In this document: in pieces, positions 23,608 through 39,788 of the stretch
Numbering within the stretch: the stretch's first letter is position 1
Layout of the letters: every line of letters starts with the position of its first letter
Assembly (NCBI GenBank): GCA_016800925.1
Contig: JABCPU010000207.1
Location: forward strand, 1-64,000
Length of the DNA: 64,000 nt
Reading direction: 5' to 3'
Source of the DNA: Suillus spraguei
Taxonomy: Eukaryota; Basidiomycota; Agaricomycetes; Boletales; Suillaceae
Position numbers and translations under genes: made by a program
The notes under the pieces: generated by a model
The model's input: only the letters and a program-made list of their open reading frames with translations
What the model was told of the DNA's origin: nothing
The model's database searches: none

Positions 23608-25479
23608 ATGAATATGAATATGTTGTCTACAGCTGCGTACGCGTCTCTTTCCACAGTCTTCTATTCAACAACACTTCCAAATGAACTCTGGCTTTCAATT
23701 TTCGAATATCTACCTTCACAGTCGCTACGTAACATTGTCTTGACCTCGAAGAGCTTTCATGCAATCGCCATTCGTCTTCTTTACAGGCATTTGATCCTGA
23801 CATCCCCGACATCATTTGTAACGGCTTCCTCAGCGTTGTCTTTGATCCAGCCCTTACCGCGCGCTCTTCTTCTTGGTATATCCCCCCTCGTAGAACGCAC
23901 CGTGGAGCAGCTAAGAGAAGCTGTCGCTATTGTTTCCTTCTCGGAACCTAACGACTGGACGCCTATTCCTCTCAACCGGCAAACAAACAGATATCGTTTC
24001 TTTCAAATCAAGGATGCCTACCAACCACGCCTCCTTGCGGACGCTACCGTCTACGACAATCTCCTTACTCAAATTACATCATTTACCTCTCTCAGACAGC
24101 TCGTCTTCCGCGGTATGCTTCTACCACGAGATATACACTCCATTTTGCGCGACCTTCCGCACTTGCGTGATTTAGCGGTTGTGCACTGTACTGTTCACTT
24201 CGCTAATATCCATATAGATGTTGATCACACTTCCCTGAAACTTCAATCCCTCACCCTCCTTGATATTCGCGCTGTATACTCATCTCATGACGAGGATACT
24301 AATCCTCGGAATCCACGTACCCGTCTTCGAATGCTTGCAAAAGTCCCAACCATCCGTAGCCTTACATATGATCATACTGTCTGGTTACATCGCATTTTCA
24401 CATCCTCCTCCCCATCTCCCCCACTCACTGCTCTCGATGTCAAGTTCCCCATTCATAAAGACCGCCCAAGAGCTCCGCTGGGCTTCATCTCGTTCCTCGA
24501 GACTCTTCCCTCACTCCGCACTCTCATCTTGCGAAACCACGTTCCCGCCCTTTCACTGTCACCAAACGCTCTTCCGGCCCTCTGTGCCATTTCTGCTCCT
24601 TTATCTGCTATTTCTTCTATTTGTTCCGGACGCAGCATCATCAAGCTCGATATTCGTGATGAGGCCGTGCTCACGTCACTCTACCAAGCATTTGTAGAGG
24701 TGCACTCTCAGTTATTAAGGGTGCAAGAGCTCTCCCTCTTCATAGGGGACTGGGATGACGAAGTCGTGCTGGCCATCGTCGCGCGTTTTCCCAATTTAAA
24801 AAAGTTACAAGTCAGGTATGCAAGGGGAGCACCAAGCGAGGTACGTTGCATTTTCCCCGTTTTCTGTCTCCCTCCCCGATCCCGACCCTCATTTTCAGGA
24901 TACTATACTTGGTATGGGTTCGCGTACACTATGTGCTCTTCCACACCTCGTATCTGCGCACATCTTCTGCATCCCTCTTCTTCCTCCCCCTCAAAGTATC
25001 CTTGAGGCAAGGACGCGTGATGACGATACTGTATATGGCGCCCCTGGTGTCGGCGATACTTACTTCGAGAGCATGCATGACATCGATACGGTCACAGATA
25101 CGCTAATAGATGGTGTTCGCAGCTTGCAGCACCTGCCTTTCTCTCAAGGCGTCAGTGTAGACTTCATCAGCGAACAGGGTAAGACCTCGAAATCTCATTC
25201 CCAGTCTAAACGCAAGTCTGATCCTGAGTCCGAAGAACCCCGAACGTCGGAGCCGTTTGACGATTACACACGCGAACTTATCGTACGTCTGCTGATTTTG
25301 ATTGTGGTTTCGAGGTGCTGATTATGTGCATCTACGCGTAGATCGCATGGAACCGTACTTGTCCTGGACTTCGCACTGTTCAGCTGCACCCAGGGTGGGT
25401 GTGGCGGCGCGCGGACCGTATTGATTACTGGGCTGCGAGGCCGTGTGAATCGGGCATTTGGGGCGATATCTTTGGGTAG
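23608..25479 (+). CDS. F-box protein, paralogue 2 (intact)
   Basis: Exons 23608-24840, 24899-25282 and 25342-25479 join in phase 0 and give 584 residues with no break. The F-box is LPNELWLSIFEYLPSQSLRN and onward. The leucine-rich part has SLRQLVFRGMLLPRD, HLRDLAVVHC, IRSLTYDHT, FLETLPSLRTLILRNH. A second part has FIGDWDDEVVLAIVARF, then GMGSRTLCALPHLVS, a low-complexity segment and EPFDDYTRELI. The last exon reads IAWNRTCPGLRTVQLHPGW and stops at DIFG. It is clearly a duplicate of paralogue 1; here the middle segment holds a serine/lysine-rich piece (KTSKSHSQSKRKSD) that differs from the Asp/Cys-rich piece in paralogue 1. The target protein is unknown. Confidence 0.85.
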
Positions 25480-26377
25480 ATCGTTGGTGCATAGCCGTCT
25501 AGGGGGCAGAACCAGTCCCCGAGGGTGTATGCGCACGCACGCACCGTAACAGAAGCATTTTGTGGAGCTTGTACTGTACTGTATTCTTTTTATTTTTTAT
25601 TTTATTATCCTTCGGGGTCGAAGACTCTGTCGGACATAGCCCTATTCAAGTCTGGGGGTTTATTCCTAGCTTCCAATCGTAAAGGTATATGGACTCGTGC
25701 TGATATGGAGCGAAACAGGTACTCGGTCTGCATACTGTCGGGCAGAGGCTCATTAGCAACATCGTACAAAGGAGATAACTGTGGGGAGAAGTGCGTGTGA
25801 GTGAGCAGAGGGGATTGAGCATACTGTATTCTTTTTTCATGACGTTTTCATTCTGGCTCTTTAGCCTCCTGTTCGTCTCAGATTTGATCCTTCGACGAAG
25901 ACCAACACTCTGGGCTTTTGATCGGTCATCGCCAGTGGAAGTTCGTGCTTGTGTATCACTATTCATTTGACGGTGTACGTCACCAAAGCACCTATGCATA
26001 CGTTCTATAACTCTTAGTATAAGCCCGGTGAAACAATGGGACCAATTCCAATGGTCATCAGACGCATAAACAGCGAACACGACGAACTAAGGTGTAATTT
26101 ACATTTATTCATGTATTGCTGCTACTTTCAGACACACCAGCATCAGGAACATAGTAAGCATACAGTGCAGCGGTATACAACATATCACACCAGTTTAATG
26201 TAAAACCTCGACTAGAGACCTTCTATAAACCTCACAGGAAATCATTGCTGTCCTCCCCTTCCGATTCCTCATCCCTCACTTCGTCCTCCCTACCAACTAA
26301 GGCTGTACTAGCTGCAATAGGATGTTTTGAAAGGCTGCCATGGCTGGAAACATTTCCAGATGCATCACCAGTTCTTC
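25480..26377. other. Intergenic region
   Basis: It lies between the tail of F-box paralogue 2 (+) and the tail of a third F-box gene (-). A 144-codon minus frame (25646-26080) shows no domain and is not supported as a gene. Confidence 0.35.
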
Positions 26378-27937
26378 CTATGCATTATTAAAATTGTGCC
26401 ACACTTGACTATTGGCCAAACCGAGTGGCGCACGATACCGGGTAAGATCAGCTAAATTTGGAAACACCAAAGCTAGGAAGACGTAAAAATGTGACGCTGC
26501 CGATACCTTCGAGCGTCCAACATGCAGCACGCGGAGGGCTGTTTGCGTGGTCCAAAGTTCTCGGTTTCCATCCGGCGCATAGGGAAGTGTCGGGAATGTG
26601 TGGCATCGGACGTTAACTGCAGGACACGCAGCAACTTGCACCTTGACGCTAATGAAAGCATTGACCTCACAGTCGTCAAGTACCTCGGCGGCGGACTTCA
26701 ATACACGAGGATGCGGCCAAGCAACTGGAACATCCTCGATGAACGCGTTATCAAGGGAGTATTACCCAATGTCAACGAACTCGACAGTCGGCAGCTTCTG
26801 AACGGGAGCAAAGGTCGGAAAATACAGGAATGGAGTTGGCTGCAAGAGTCGGATTCCCACTACTGGCTGGGCGAATAGTTGACCACAGAAATCTTTTCCA
26901 GGGATGTAAATGTTTGACAAGACGTTGATAGGGATTCGATGAACGCGGTGATTTCTCCTGGAATAGCAGCTGTATAGTAGTGGTATTGATGGCTGATAGT
27001 TGTGGTAACTTTAAGAAGGAAGAATGTGCACTTTTGCAAGCGAGCGCTAGAGAGAAAGAGGTGATTGAGAGCACTCAATCCAATTGGCATATTACCTGAT
27101 GGTTGGCTTTCCATATCAAATGCTCCGTGCAAACTGAATTTGGAGAGAGCACGAATGCTGGATATTGGTAATGTTCTGCCTCAGTAGGCTCACAACAATT
27201 CCGCACATATGCAGTCGGTTTAATTTTGGCAGCTTCGGTACTACAAAACGACAAGCCAAAACGCCATGGCCCGTCATTATTGTCAGTCGCCGCAGGCTGG
27301 ACGCTCTTGCGGGAAGAGCACGGAGCAATTGTTCTGACTCATACATAGGGACGCGTGACGGTATGTCAAATACGAGGGTATCCAATTCAGGCAAGAACTG
27401 GCGAGGTAGCAAGAAGTCTGAACGAAACTCCGGCAGGCGAGACACTGCGTCGAAATGCAATGTGCATAATTTAGGGAAGAGTAGGGCAGGCGGGAATAGC
27501 GTGAAAAGTTGCCGTAGGACCGGACCACTTGGTCTCGGGGGAATGTTAATATAGTTGCGTTTCTTGGCAACAATCCTGCGTATCCCTGACGCATTGATTC
27601 TAACACGGTCCCAATCCACAAGTGGTGACTCGCGGGAAATTTTTTTGCAAATTGGAGCACAGTGAGGATCGTCCTATCCAAGCTCAAATGGCGAACATCA
27701 CTCACAATGGTGAGATCTTCCGCTGCCGCCCAGGTGTCTTGTGGTAGACACATGATAAGGGGTGATAAACTCGTTCACGCCACAGCATACCGAGGGCGGG
27801 ACCTGATAACTAGACTGGTGAAGTCTACCTGATAACGTGAAACAGGTCATTGCCACATTTATCAAGTCCGATGTAAAGGACTTGACATGTTGTAGTATGG
27901 CGTAAATGATGTCGTCGATTGTAAGAGCGCTATGCAT
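26378..27937 (-). CDS. F-box/leucine-rich protein, third family member
   Basis: It belongs to the large basidiomycete family whose members begin MHSAL and carry PLI-CLPQDTW soon after the F-box. Here the start is MHSALTIDDIIYAILQHV with F-box text up to VAMTCFTLSG. Then ALGMLWRERVYHPL, LIMCLPQDTWAAAEDLTIV, DWDRVRINASGIRRIVAKK, LFPKLCTLHFDAV and PELDTLVFDIPSR follow. The C-terminus reads LRVLHVGRSKVSAASHFYVF with LVFPNLADLTRYR, the usual end of this family. The frame slips at several places: one C short in CCCC near 27763, one A off in a run of seven near 27642, and others near 27120 and 26880. Whether it is alive depends on those breaks. It is not a close copy of the two F-box genes upstream. 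Confidence 0.65.
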
Positions 27938-28550
27938 GATTACAACTTGCTGTTTGTGGCGCTCAATCATCTGGACGATCCTTCTTATATAACACATCCT
28001 ACAAGAATCCACAGACCGACAGGTTTTGTTCGTATGGGTGTCCACTTGCGGAGGTCATCGTTATCGACTCTGTTATGGACAAATTGTTCACCACCGTACA
28101 ATGGTATCCTTTAGTTGGATGTTCACAGTACGGTATTTACAGCAGTGTCGCTGAAAGCAAGATAAGTGTGCATAGCTGCCCATATCAAAATATGAAAGCC
28201 ACACGTCTATAGAGAATAACTTTAGGAGAGGGCTGGCAAGGACTAGATGATGAACACTTATTTTACTCAGCGCTTTTGATTGTACTTTGAACAGCAGTCG
28301 GAGAGGTCGATGCTAGCTATCAGAGGTCCCAGCATAGATTCGATGTAATGACAATCGGCTCTCGATTCAAGCACCGGTCAAGGCAACGCTCATGGTAAAC
28401 AACGATATCTTCATTTTTTTTATCATTTGTGAAATTCCTGATTGCGAATGCCTTACCAGCGCAGCGCAGAACTACAAAAAAATCTTGCACGGACCCCTCA
28501 TCACTGTTGATGATGCTGAGCGCTGAATGATGAGATCTTGAGAATTATAC
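27938..28550. other. Intergenic region
   Basis: Upstream region of the third F-box gene. No supported gene, RNA or repeat. Confidence 0.3.
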
Positions 28551-29191
28551 CTAAGATGCCAATAGGCCTTTCACTGACATCCGAACTTGCGCCGCGGTTG
28601 AAATCATGATTCTATTCGTGGACTTGCTACAACAAAATTCCGAAACTGAACGAACCGCAAAAGGAGCCTTAGCGTCAAGGACAAATCCGCGTTCTTCCGA
28701 GGTGGAGCCCGGTATCGACGTGAGACCCGCAGCAATTGCCAATGCTTTCAGGAGTACTAGCAGATAGAATTATGACTTCCATATCTTGCTTCAGGAGGCT
28801 ACAGCTGAACCTTGGGCCATAATATGATCCAGGAGACGTGGAACAAGAGAGAGAGAGAGAGAGAAACATTCATTAATCTCGAACCGTCCGAGGCCTGCCC
28901 TGTGGGAATCCAGAGAGTATCCAGAGCTTGATCCCAGCATGATGACGCATTGCAATAGCTTCTTGAATAGGGGTTCCTGCAATTTGCTGTCCTTCAAAGC
29001 TGTAGCTTCTGAGGCCTGAGCGCTATCGCATGCAACAAGAACTCCACAATTTCAATTGCGTTAATAAGAGTGGCCTGAGCGGCCGCTGCAAGAACCCATC
29101 CTCCTGGAGTAATTATTCTGTAGGCAATGCAGAGCGTGCGCAACCCACCATTATCAAAAGACATTCCATGCTTCTCGGATGCAGGGTCCAC
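28551..29191 (-). pseudogene. Relic of a P4-type ATPase (phospholipid flippase)
   Basis: Reading the minus strand in mixed frames gives the order of a P4-ATPase P domain: NGGLRTLCIAYRII, then IQEAIAMRHHAGIKLWILSG (the hinge before TGDK), then LLKQDMEVIILSASTPES, then SEERGFVLDAKAPFAV. These match the flippase blocks between the nucleotide-binding and hinge regions. Frames change and stops occur, the TGDK/MVTGD hinge is lost, a GA microsatellite interrupts it (28846-28864), and nothing of the membrane parts is nearby. It is a decayed fragment of about 640 bases. Confidence 0.65.
28846..28864. repeat. GA microsatellite
   Basis: About nine GA units in a row inside the P4-ATPase relic. Confidence 0.85.
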
Positions 29192-29829
29192 GTCCGCAAC
29201 CAGCTGCTCCTATATGACTAAGAAGTTCGCCCGCGGCATGGTACCTCGCAATATTCCATTGTCTGCAAGGTATAAGTTTTGGTGCGAATTTGGATGAGTC
29301 TAAATCGATGAGGGCTTTTCGCGAATGTCTTCTTCTGAACAGAGGGATGCGTGTGTATTGCCATTATTCTGTCTGGCGTTAAATGATTGACTAACATTCA
29401 CGGATCAGATAGAACAGTGTTTCGTAAATTAGGGTGCGTATAGCATCATGATTAGCACGCTGTAAGGGCCGCCTTCATGTGTTTGAGTTTGAAATGAAAA
29501 CAGCCACCAAGTGTGAAATGGCTTACTAATAAGACAACTCGCAAACTTGAGCACTCTATCTATTCCTCTCTATCTCGATCAGTCGCGAGATTATCTGCAT
29601 GACGTCGAAGGGTCTTGGTGTAAGTTACCGGTGAGTCACATTCCCCTATTATAGTACTTGGGTGGTGAGTAGTTACCAATAAGCTGTACGCAAGGACAAT
29701 TGCATAATAACAAGCTGGTTTGGAAGGAAAGACAAGTTTCATAACGTAGCAGTACTAGTGTAAGGACAGTGCGTGAATGTGTCAAAATCAAAAATCTACA
29801 AATACAAAAAATAATAGAATATTCATTGT
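29192..29829. other. Intergenic region
   Basis: Nothing beyond short frames is visible. It includes the 3' flank of the coiled-coil gene that ends at 29830. Confidence 0.3.
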
Positions 29830-32187
29830 TCACCCATCCTGGTCAGAAAAAAGTGATATCGGTCTCTGGAGAGGTGCCGGCGAGCTCGATCGTTCAGACT
29901 CAGACTCTTTCGGGCGACGATGTCCATGAGACGACGGAGCACGCAGCGGCGGTTCAGGGTACGTGATACCCTCAGGAATAGGCGACATCTGGTAAAGTTC
30001 ATCAGGTCCTCGACTTCTTGAGCGAGGAGGATATTGGGAGGTCGGTTCGGGTGGTTCCCCTGAGACGGGCATAAACCCTGCTGGCCATGCAGGCTGCGTA
30101 GGTGCAGTCGAGTGGTAAGCATCGTGGGAGTCTTGTGAATGTCTTTCGGATGTCCGGGAACGTTCTTCGTGAGACGGGGGAAGGGGCCGAAGTGCGGTGT
30201 CTGGACTTAGAAGTTCAAGGTGCGATTGTTGGGTATGTTCAGATGGAGTCGAAGCCTCATCGGACTATAAAACATGTAAACAGAAGATGCGTTTCATATC
30301 GGAGCACGTACCGGGGGTTCAACCGTTATATTTGGAACACTGGCGGCCGATTGTGTTCGTTGCTGGAAACGTTGCCTGATATTGAAGTAGTCGAGTGGAT
30401 TTCTTGATCGTGGTGGACTCCTTTTCTGGGAAGGGCCTTGCGATGGTTGGGACTCTACTCGACTTGATGGACGTGAATCAGTATATGGGGCGGGCATGTT
30501 TGATTCCCTAGAACGATGATGTCCAGGAGGTGGCACAGGTTGCTAAACGAAGAGAAAATTAGTGCCTTGACATAAAATACTGATTAAGATGTCGCACGAA
30601 ATCTCTTACGGCCGTCCCAGGAGTTGCTGTAGCAACAACTTCTGGGTCTACACGCCATTGTTCTACCAAATCTTCCTTCCGACTTTTCTCGGGGGGATAT
30701 CCACTGCGTGATGACGTATGTCGTTCAGTCTGACTTCCACTCCTTGTGTGCGCAGAGGATATCTCGTGACGAAACGAGGCTCCGTGTCGTTCGGCGGGGG
30801 CGCTTACAAGCTCGTATTGAGACATATGGGTCGACGTTGAGCGCGACATGAGAGATGGAGTATGTAGACTTGGGACTGGGATTGGGGTAGGTTGCGCATA
30901 CGCGAAATCGCGAGTTCTCACAAGAGCATAGTTTGAGTCCCCGGCATCATACGAAGGATTGTGACGTGAGTGGTTGTCTAAGTCGTGCGAGCGTGTGCTA
31001 GAGCTTTGGGGTACAGGATGAGAAAGTTCGTGTGACAATGGGATTGGAATGTAAGATGTCTGAGGGTCCGCGTGTGGTATCCAATTATCCCGAGGAACAT
31101 CCGCTGAGTGGCTAGGTACTGTGCGTATTTGCGCTGGGTAGACGTTCCCTTCTGGAGAACTCGTTGACGGAGAGGGCGTCCTGATTCTTCCTGTAGGAGA
31201 ATGGGACAGGACTGGGGTTATCTGTGGTGGTGGAACTGGTATGACAGTAGCTGGGTGGGGCACAGCACCATACTGCCCAACGGGTGGAGCAGACTCCGGG
31301 CGCACGCTGTTAATAGAAAATGAGCACAATTGCACATGTATATATCGTCACATACTGTCTTGAGACCGTGGCTGGACCCGATGCTGTGAGCGTATATGGT
31401 TACGTTCGGAGTGCACTGACTCTTCTTCCTCTCCTTCCTCATCATCTTCCCCTTCCGGTTGGACAGCAGACCGATGCACTCGTCGGGCCGGTTCATCATC
31501 ATATCTTATCGTGGTTCTTTCGTCGAAGCCGAGCCGACGTCCGATTGTTAGGCCCTCTTTGTAACCACGCCGCCTACCATCCTCATGGGCAATCATCATC
31601 ATCTTCTCTTCCTGCAACTTCCTTGCCTTCGTTCTGGCTCTAGCAGCATCCGCCTCGGCTTCACACTTCTGAGCAGAAACCTGGTTAATGATATCCTGTG
31701 CCCGAAAAATCTCCTTTTGTGCATTTTCAAGCTGGAGCTTATACAGCTTCAGCTCCTCACGAAGACGAGCTAAATCCTGTTCAGCGCGCTCACGATTTTC
31801 GGTTGCCTGACGCAATCGATTGAAATATTCGAGCGCACGGCGCTCTGAGCTGTTAGCCCGGTTAGACTCAGTCTCGAGACGTTCTGAAGTGACGACGAGG
31901 AGAGCATTGATTTCGCGAACCTCATCGTCGCGAGCGATGAGACGGGCGAGGAGATGGCTGCTTGAGCCTCCATCTGTGGTGGTATGTTGTGACCGATGGC
32001 GGGAATTTGATTTGCTCTGACGACGAGGACGGAGGTAGCTGGGTGGCGAGGACGGCGAGGATGGCCCAGATTCGAGATCATTGGGGTGTTCGTTGGCGAT
32101 GCTAATCCTACAGAGGATGAGAAGGACATCATGATATCTAGTTGTAACATACCTTTGTTCATCATCGAGGTCGTCGAAAGGACCCAT
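29830..32187 (-). CDS. Coiled-coil protein with long disordered tail, function unknown
   Basis: Five exons join cleanly with introns near 32112-32155, 31308-31357, 30545-30609 and 30265-30310. After MGPFDDLDDEQR and a Ser/Pro/Arg-rich stretch, a coiled coil of about 140 residues starts at LLARLIARDDEVREINALL and runs through RERAEQDLARLREELKLYKL to RKLQEEKMMMIAHEDGRRRG. Next is the motif YKEGLTIGRRLGFDERT, an acidic patch, and about 400 residues rich in P, S, H and R with no fold expected. The end is SLFSDQDG then TGA. Proteins of this layout recur in mushroom genomes as unnamed coiled-coil proteins; I cannot assign a task. No frame break is seen. It is divergent from the SRPK gene across 1.1 kb. 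Confidence 0.75.
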
Positions 32188-35609
<3,422 letters not shown>

Positions 35610-36094
35610 CCATTTTATGTTTTGTCCTGCACATAGACGTGTGCACTACCATACCGTAGTACTTTTTTTCCTCATCTCTTACCATCATATTGTGTTGCTA
35701 TCTCACAGTCTCTTGTCTGTACCCATAGACCGCGACGCGATGAACATTAGTACTTAGTTGCCCTGATGTCCTTGTTTGCGTAGAGTTCCTATACCAAGAA
35801 ATGTAGTAAGTAGAGTATGGTGTCGCAGTTCACAAAGTGGATGAAGGTTGACCTGTATGCTAATAAAGAAGTAGTTTGATTGTTCTTGGACTGTCGCAAA
35901 TTACTCGTTACATTCATTTTGGCAGCTTTAACGTTTTGTGGTTGTATACACCAAGTCGTCTGGTCATAACCCTAGTAGGCCAGTAATCAGGTATGTAAAC
36001 TCTCGGGAGTCAAACAACTTTTCTCGCTTTGAATGGCAAGACAATGTGCAAACTAAGTCCGAGTTGTCTTCCAGCAGAGAGCTCATAAACCACT

Positions 36095-37720
36095 AAATAT
36101 CAGTGACCTTGAATTCGGTAGAGACAGAAAAAGGAGGACTGACTGCTCTGTCTCCATTGCGCATTCCATCCACATCTATTGACCTGCCAAAATTGAACAC
36201 TGTCCAATATGGTCTTCACGTAAGGAAGGGACGTCAAGTTCTCCTCAGACGTGCCAGCATAGTTAATGGTGTCCATCGTAGATGGCTCTTTCACTACTCA
36301 TCCTAGACCACGGCTATTCGTCACAACTAGCGCTGAAGTCCGTGCAACCAAAGTCTAGCGCGCTGACCGCCAGACTCGATTCTAAGGTTAAATATTCTGC
36401 TTCTGGATACGAATATGTGAAGAGTCCCAGCGTTCCCACGGTATTGGCACAGCTACTGCCGTTCCGTGAAAATCCTTGTGGAAATGATATAGATGAGACT
36501 CTCGGTCAAGCACCTGGGAGTGTATATGGACGGTAGTCGGTTTTTAGGGTCTGAGTACATCGTTTGTTGGGTTTTATTCCGTAGTCGTGGGTGTCAACAT
36601 CTTCCATCAAGATAAGGCACAGTGCGTTCGTGTACAACAAATGGATAGGGTATCACAAAACACGCCAGCAATTGTGGCGTCTGGGATATCCTCGATCAAG
36701 CAAATCATTAAATCGCCGTTGACAACGAGCAATCCATTGTGTCCGATGAAACAAAAATCGCTCGTGGTGGCCATGCCGTGCCGTTTTTGAGCAAGCACTG
36801 AAATTAAATTGAGAGTCAACTGTCAGGTCTCCCAACTATTTCTGACCATGGCTCACATTGGACGTTGTTGAATGTTGCCAGTCTCAAATCTGCAGCTGCC
36901 ACATATATCCTGACACACACTGCCACCGCAAACCGATATGCCTTCCAAAATCCTTAGCATTGGCATCATCGGTCGTAGTGCCAATGGGAACAACAGCTTG
37001 AAGGTGAACACCACCATCCAGGGCTCTGAGATAAATGTAGAGTGTCCGTCATCAAGAATAACATCAACATACATGACAGTAATCAGGTTTTGTGCCGGGT
37101 CCATGACCACATTGAACTGGGGCGACTGAAGTTACTGAACTCAGCGTTTCCTCCTGTCTGTCGCGCTCGACTGTTTTCGGCAGGGCATTTCGTGGTGGAA
37201 CGACCATGGCTACATCTTCTTGTCACAAATAGACATTCCCGTCGGCGACTGATGTGCGCGCAAAAGGTAGTTCCTCCAGTATAGAGACCGCTTCGAAAGG
37301 ACGAGTGTTAAACTTGAGCCAAGATGTTGAGGACTTGTCCCTCAAGCGTTGGAGACACTCAGAAGCAGGTGTCTGATTGTCCCTCTTGGGACAGTGAGCA
37401 ACTGTTGGCCACTGAGTTCAACGATGTATTGGAGCTCGGATGAGGACATGTATGTCTGGCGAAAGTTACATATGTCATAATTTAGATACTTGCAAGATAA
37501 TCATCAGTATAAAAGTCCATCTAGAACAATAACTTCAAGTTGTAACTCACAGATGTACAAGTGACGAGAATTTCTCGGCAAGGAAGAAAACTCAGAATGT
37601 AAAACCGCAGTTCTTCGACGAGAGGAACCCTGGACGTCAATTTGGAGTTCATTATCTTCATGACCTGAAGCTGAGACAGGAAACTAGTTTCAACCAGATA
37701 TGATTGAAAGATCAAAATTC
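36095..37720 (-). pseudogene. F-box family gene, broken
   Basis: On the minus strand the order fits a basidiomycete F-box family with a propeller-like body: PLVEELRFYILSFLPCREIL with VTCTSV (F-box), LQYIVELSGQQLLTVPRG, LRDKSSTSWLKFNTRPFEAV, SVADGNVYL, MDPAQNLITV, ILDDGHSTF and GLLVVNGDLMICLIED. Each piece is in a different frame from the next, and stops fall between them. Some shifts sit in base runs, like those in the neighbours, but there are too many to repair with confidence. It may be a real pseudogene. The boundaries are approximate. Confidence 0.55.
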
Positions 37721-38360
37721 AAAATTAGTGGCCGAGACTCTAAGTAGTTGGGTGCTGAGCGAGCATGCCATGATACAGGCCGAGTGTCGGTGGAACTTGT
37801 GGAAGGTTGCAACCACTTTAACGACTAATTGGTACTGAACCAGGTATGCATCGATGAATAATTGAAGCCAAGTTGAATTGAGACTGCGAGTTTGTTTTTT
37901 GACATGCAGAAAACCTCAGAAGACTTGGTACTCGAGTCAGCCGGTTAGTACGGAAATTGTGGCCTTCCTTGAGGAAAGAAGACAGAGGGATCCACGATGT
38001 TATAGTATATCAAGTCTTTTGAGTGTACCAGAAAAGAATTTGATCATGCCGCTGCATGAAAAGTGGATTCGCAAAGCAAACTACCTTTCCGCGACTCAAA
38101 TAGGACTAGCCGATTTTTCATGCTTACATAGTCTAGAAATTTACATTGAGTCTTGCGACTCAGTAATATCTCGGACTTATGGAAAGGCTGATGGGCTCCA
38201 TTGGCGGGAGGTCTCAAGGAACGCAGCGCCTGCCTGACCGCCATTCGACTAGTCCTTTGACTCTTAAAACCTCCGATGTACTAGTAGGTAAGACTTGGAC
38301 GGTACCAATCAGCGAACAATCATGTTCCTGTATAATGTGCTCCACTCACGCGGCTTCTAG
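37721..38360. other. Intergenic region
   Basis: A plus-strand frame at 37878-38237 (119 codons) has no recognisable domain. The end of this stretch should hold the first exon of the BTB gene, which I could not place. Confidence 0.3.
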
Positions 38361-39484
38361 CCTCTGAAGTATCTACTACTTCAAGTGCCCAAGTAAAGAG
38401 TACGCAGCGCAAACGCCAATCATCTTTGGAGTCCAAAGACTTGAAATTGGCAAAGAAAAGGGCTAAGCTCGCACCAGCCGAGAACCTTGAACAATCTCGC
38501 AAGCATGAGCGGTTTTGGCTGGCAGATGGAAATGCTGTCATTGAACTTGACGGCATACGCTTCAGGGTACATCAATCATGGCTTGCTCACCATTCAAAAC
38601 GCATGGCAACCTTACTCTCCGACAACAATGCCAAAAATGGTGTTAAATTTGGACCACTCTATTTTTGTGGGGAACTCAAAGCAACGGATTTCGAGACGCT
38701 GCTGTTGCTTTATGACAATCCCGGGTAAGTCTCTACTGAAATTTGGATCTCGTATTTACCCCATGTAACTAATCGTCAGGAATTATCGCCATGCCATCGA
38801 GCCTCCCACCCTGATGTCCCTCATTCGCGCAGTGACAACCCTTGATTTTGACTCCGATCGTGTATGGCTCGTGAAGGAGTTGAGAGCACTCTGGCCCTCT
38901 GACCTGGAAGAGCTTGTTGCTAACCCAGAGCCGCACCTCGATGCTCCGGAGGTAGCTGCCCTCGCACGCATGTGCAACATTGATGAGTTGTTGAAGCCTG
39001 CATTCTATTATATGACAAGGATGCCTGGGTTTGGTCTGGACAAGCTTGAGGAATCAAAGCAAATCGGCCATGCGGATATCTTGCGTCTTATACGGATGAG
39101 AGAGTATCTGAGTGACATGTGGGTACAGGCAGCTGCACGCGAGGATCCTGACTTCTTTTGCCAAAATATATTTCATACGTTATGTGAAGCAACCTCAACT
39201 CGTTCTGAACAACCTGACGAGAAGCCTAGTTTCATCACCTCTGCTAATGTGGTTAACTTGTGCTCCTCGGACACCGCAAGACGCGAGGCATGGGTTCGGC
39301 TGGTGCACGATTCAGACATTTTCACTCGTATCGCTACGACCCACTGTGCGGACTAGCGGCATTGATAAACATCGAGTGGACGGACGACTGGTGCAAGTAT
39401 TGTAGGGAGAAAAGGAAGGCAGATTGGCATATAATGCAGAGGAGCATTTGGGAGAAGGTTGGCGAGTATTTGAGGGAAGATTGA
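38361..39484 (+). CDS. BTB/POZ-domain protein
   Basis: The BTB fold mediates dimerisation or Cullin-3 binding. The exon from 38361 follows an acceptor TTCTAG and reads SEVSTTSSAQVKSTQRKRQ and a lysine-rich stretch, then the BTB core: FWLADGNAVIELDGIRFRVH, SKRMATLLSD, PLYFCGELKATDFETLLLL and YDNP. The intron after NPG (about 38727-38779) leads to NYRHAIEPPTLMSLIRAVTT and an alpha-helical region (ALARMCNIDELLKPAFYYMT). The C-terminus has the cysteine pair of this family (WCKYCREKRKADWH). Near 39333 one T is missing (CGTATC for CGTTATC), which shifts the last 50 codons. The ATG lies in an upstream exon that I did not find, so the 5' end is partial. Confidence 0.78.
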
Positions 39485-39788
39485 CAAGTGGATGTTGCAG
39501 TGAATTACCTTGCTTGCCGAGTTTCTTACTCCCCGGTGATTCAAAGTTTTACTCACATACACTAGAGTTGCGCCAGAATTCACTGACTCTATATTAGAAC
39601 ATACATCAGAATATAAAAAGGTTTTGTACAAATGTTCAAGGCAGGCTTAGCAGGCCTGGCTGTGGTACTGGTCCAGCACACAGCTGTGTAGCCTGATTTC
39701 CTTTTTGTCACACTGTATCTGCTGACTAACAAGCGCTTGCAGAATATTCCGAATTCCCCAACTCACTGCCATCTACCTTGACGACAAC

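Noticed and set aside
25646..26080. 144-codon minus frame between F-box genes
   Set aside because: No family likeness, no splice context, and composition like intergenic DNA.
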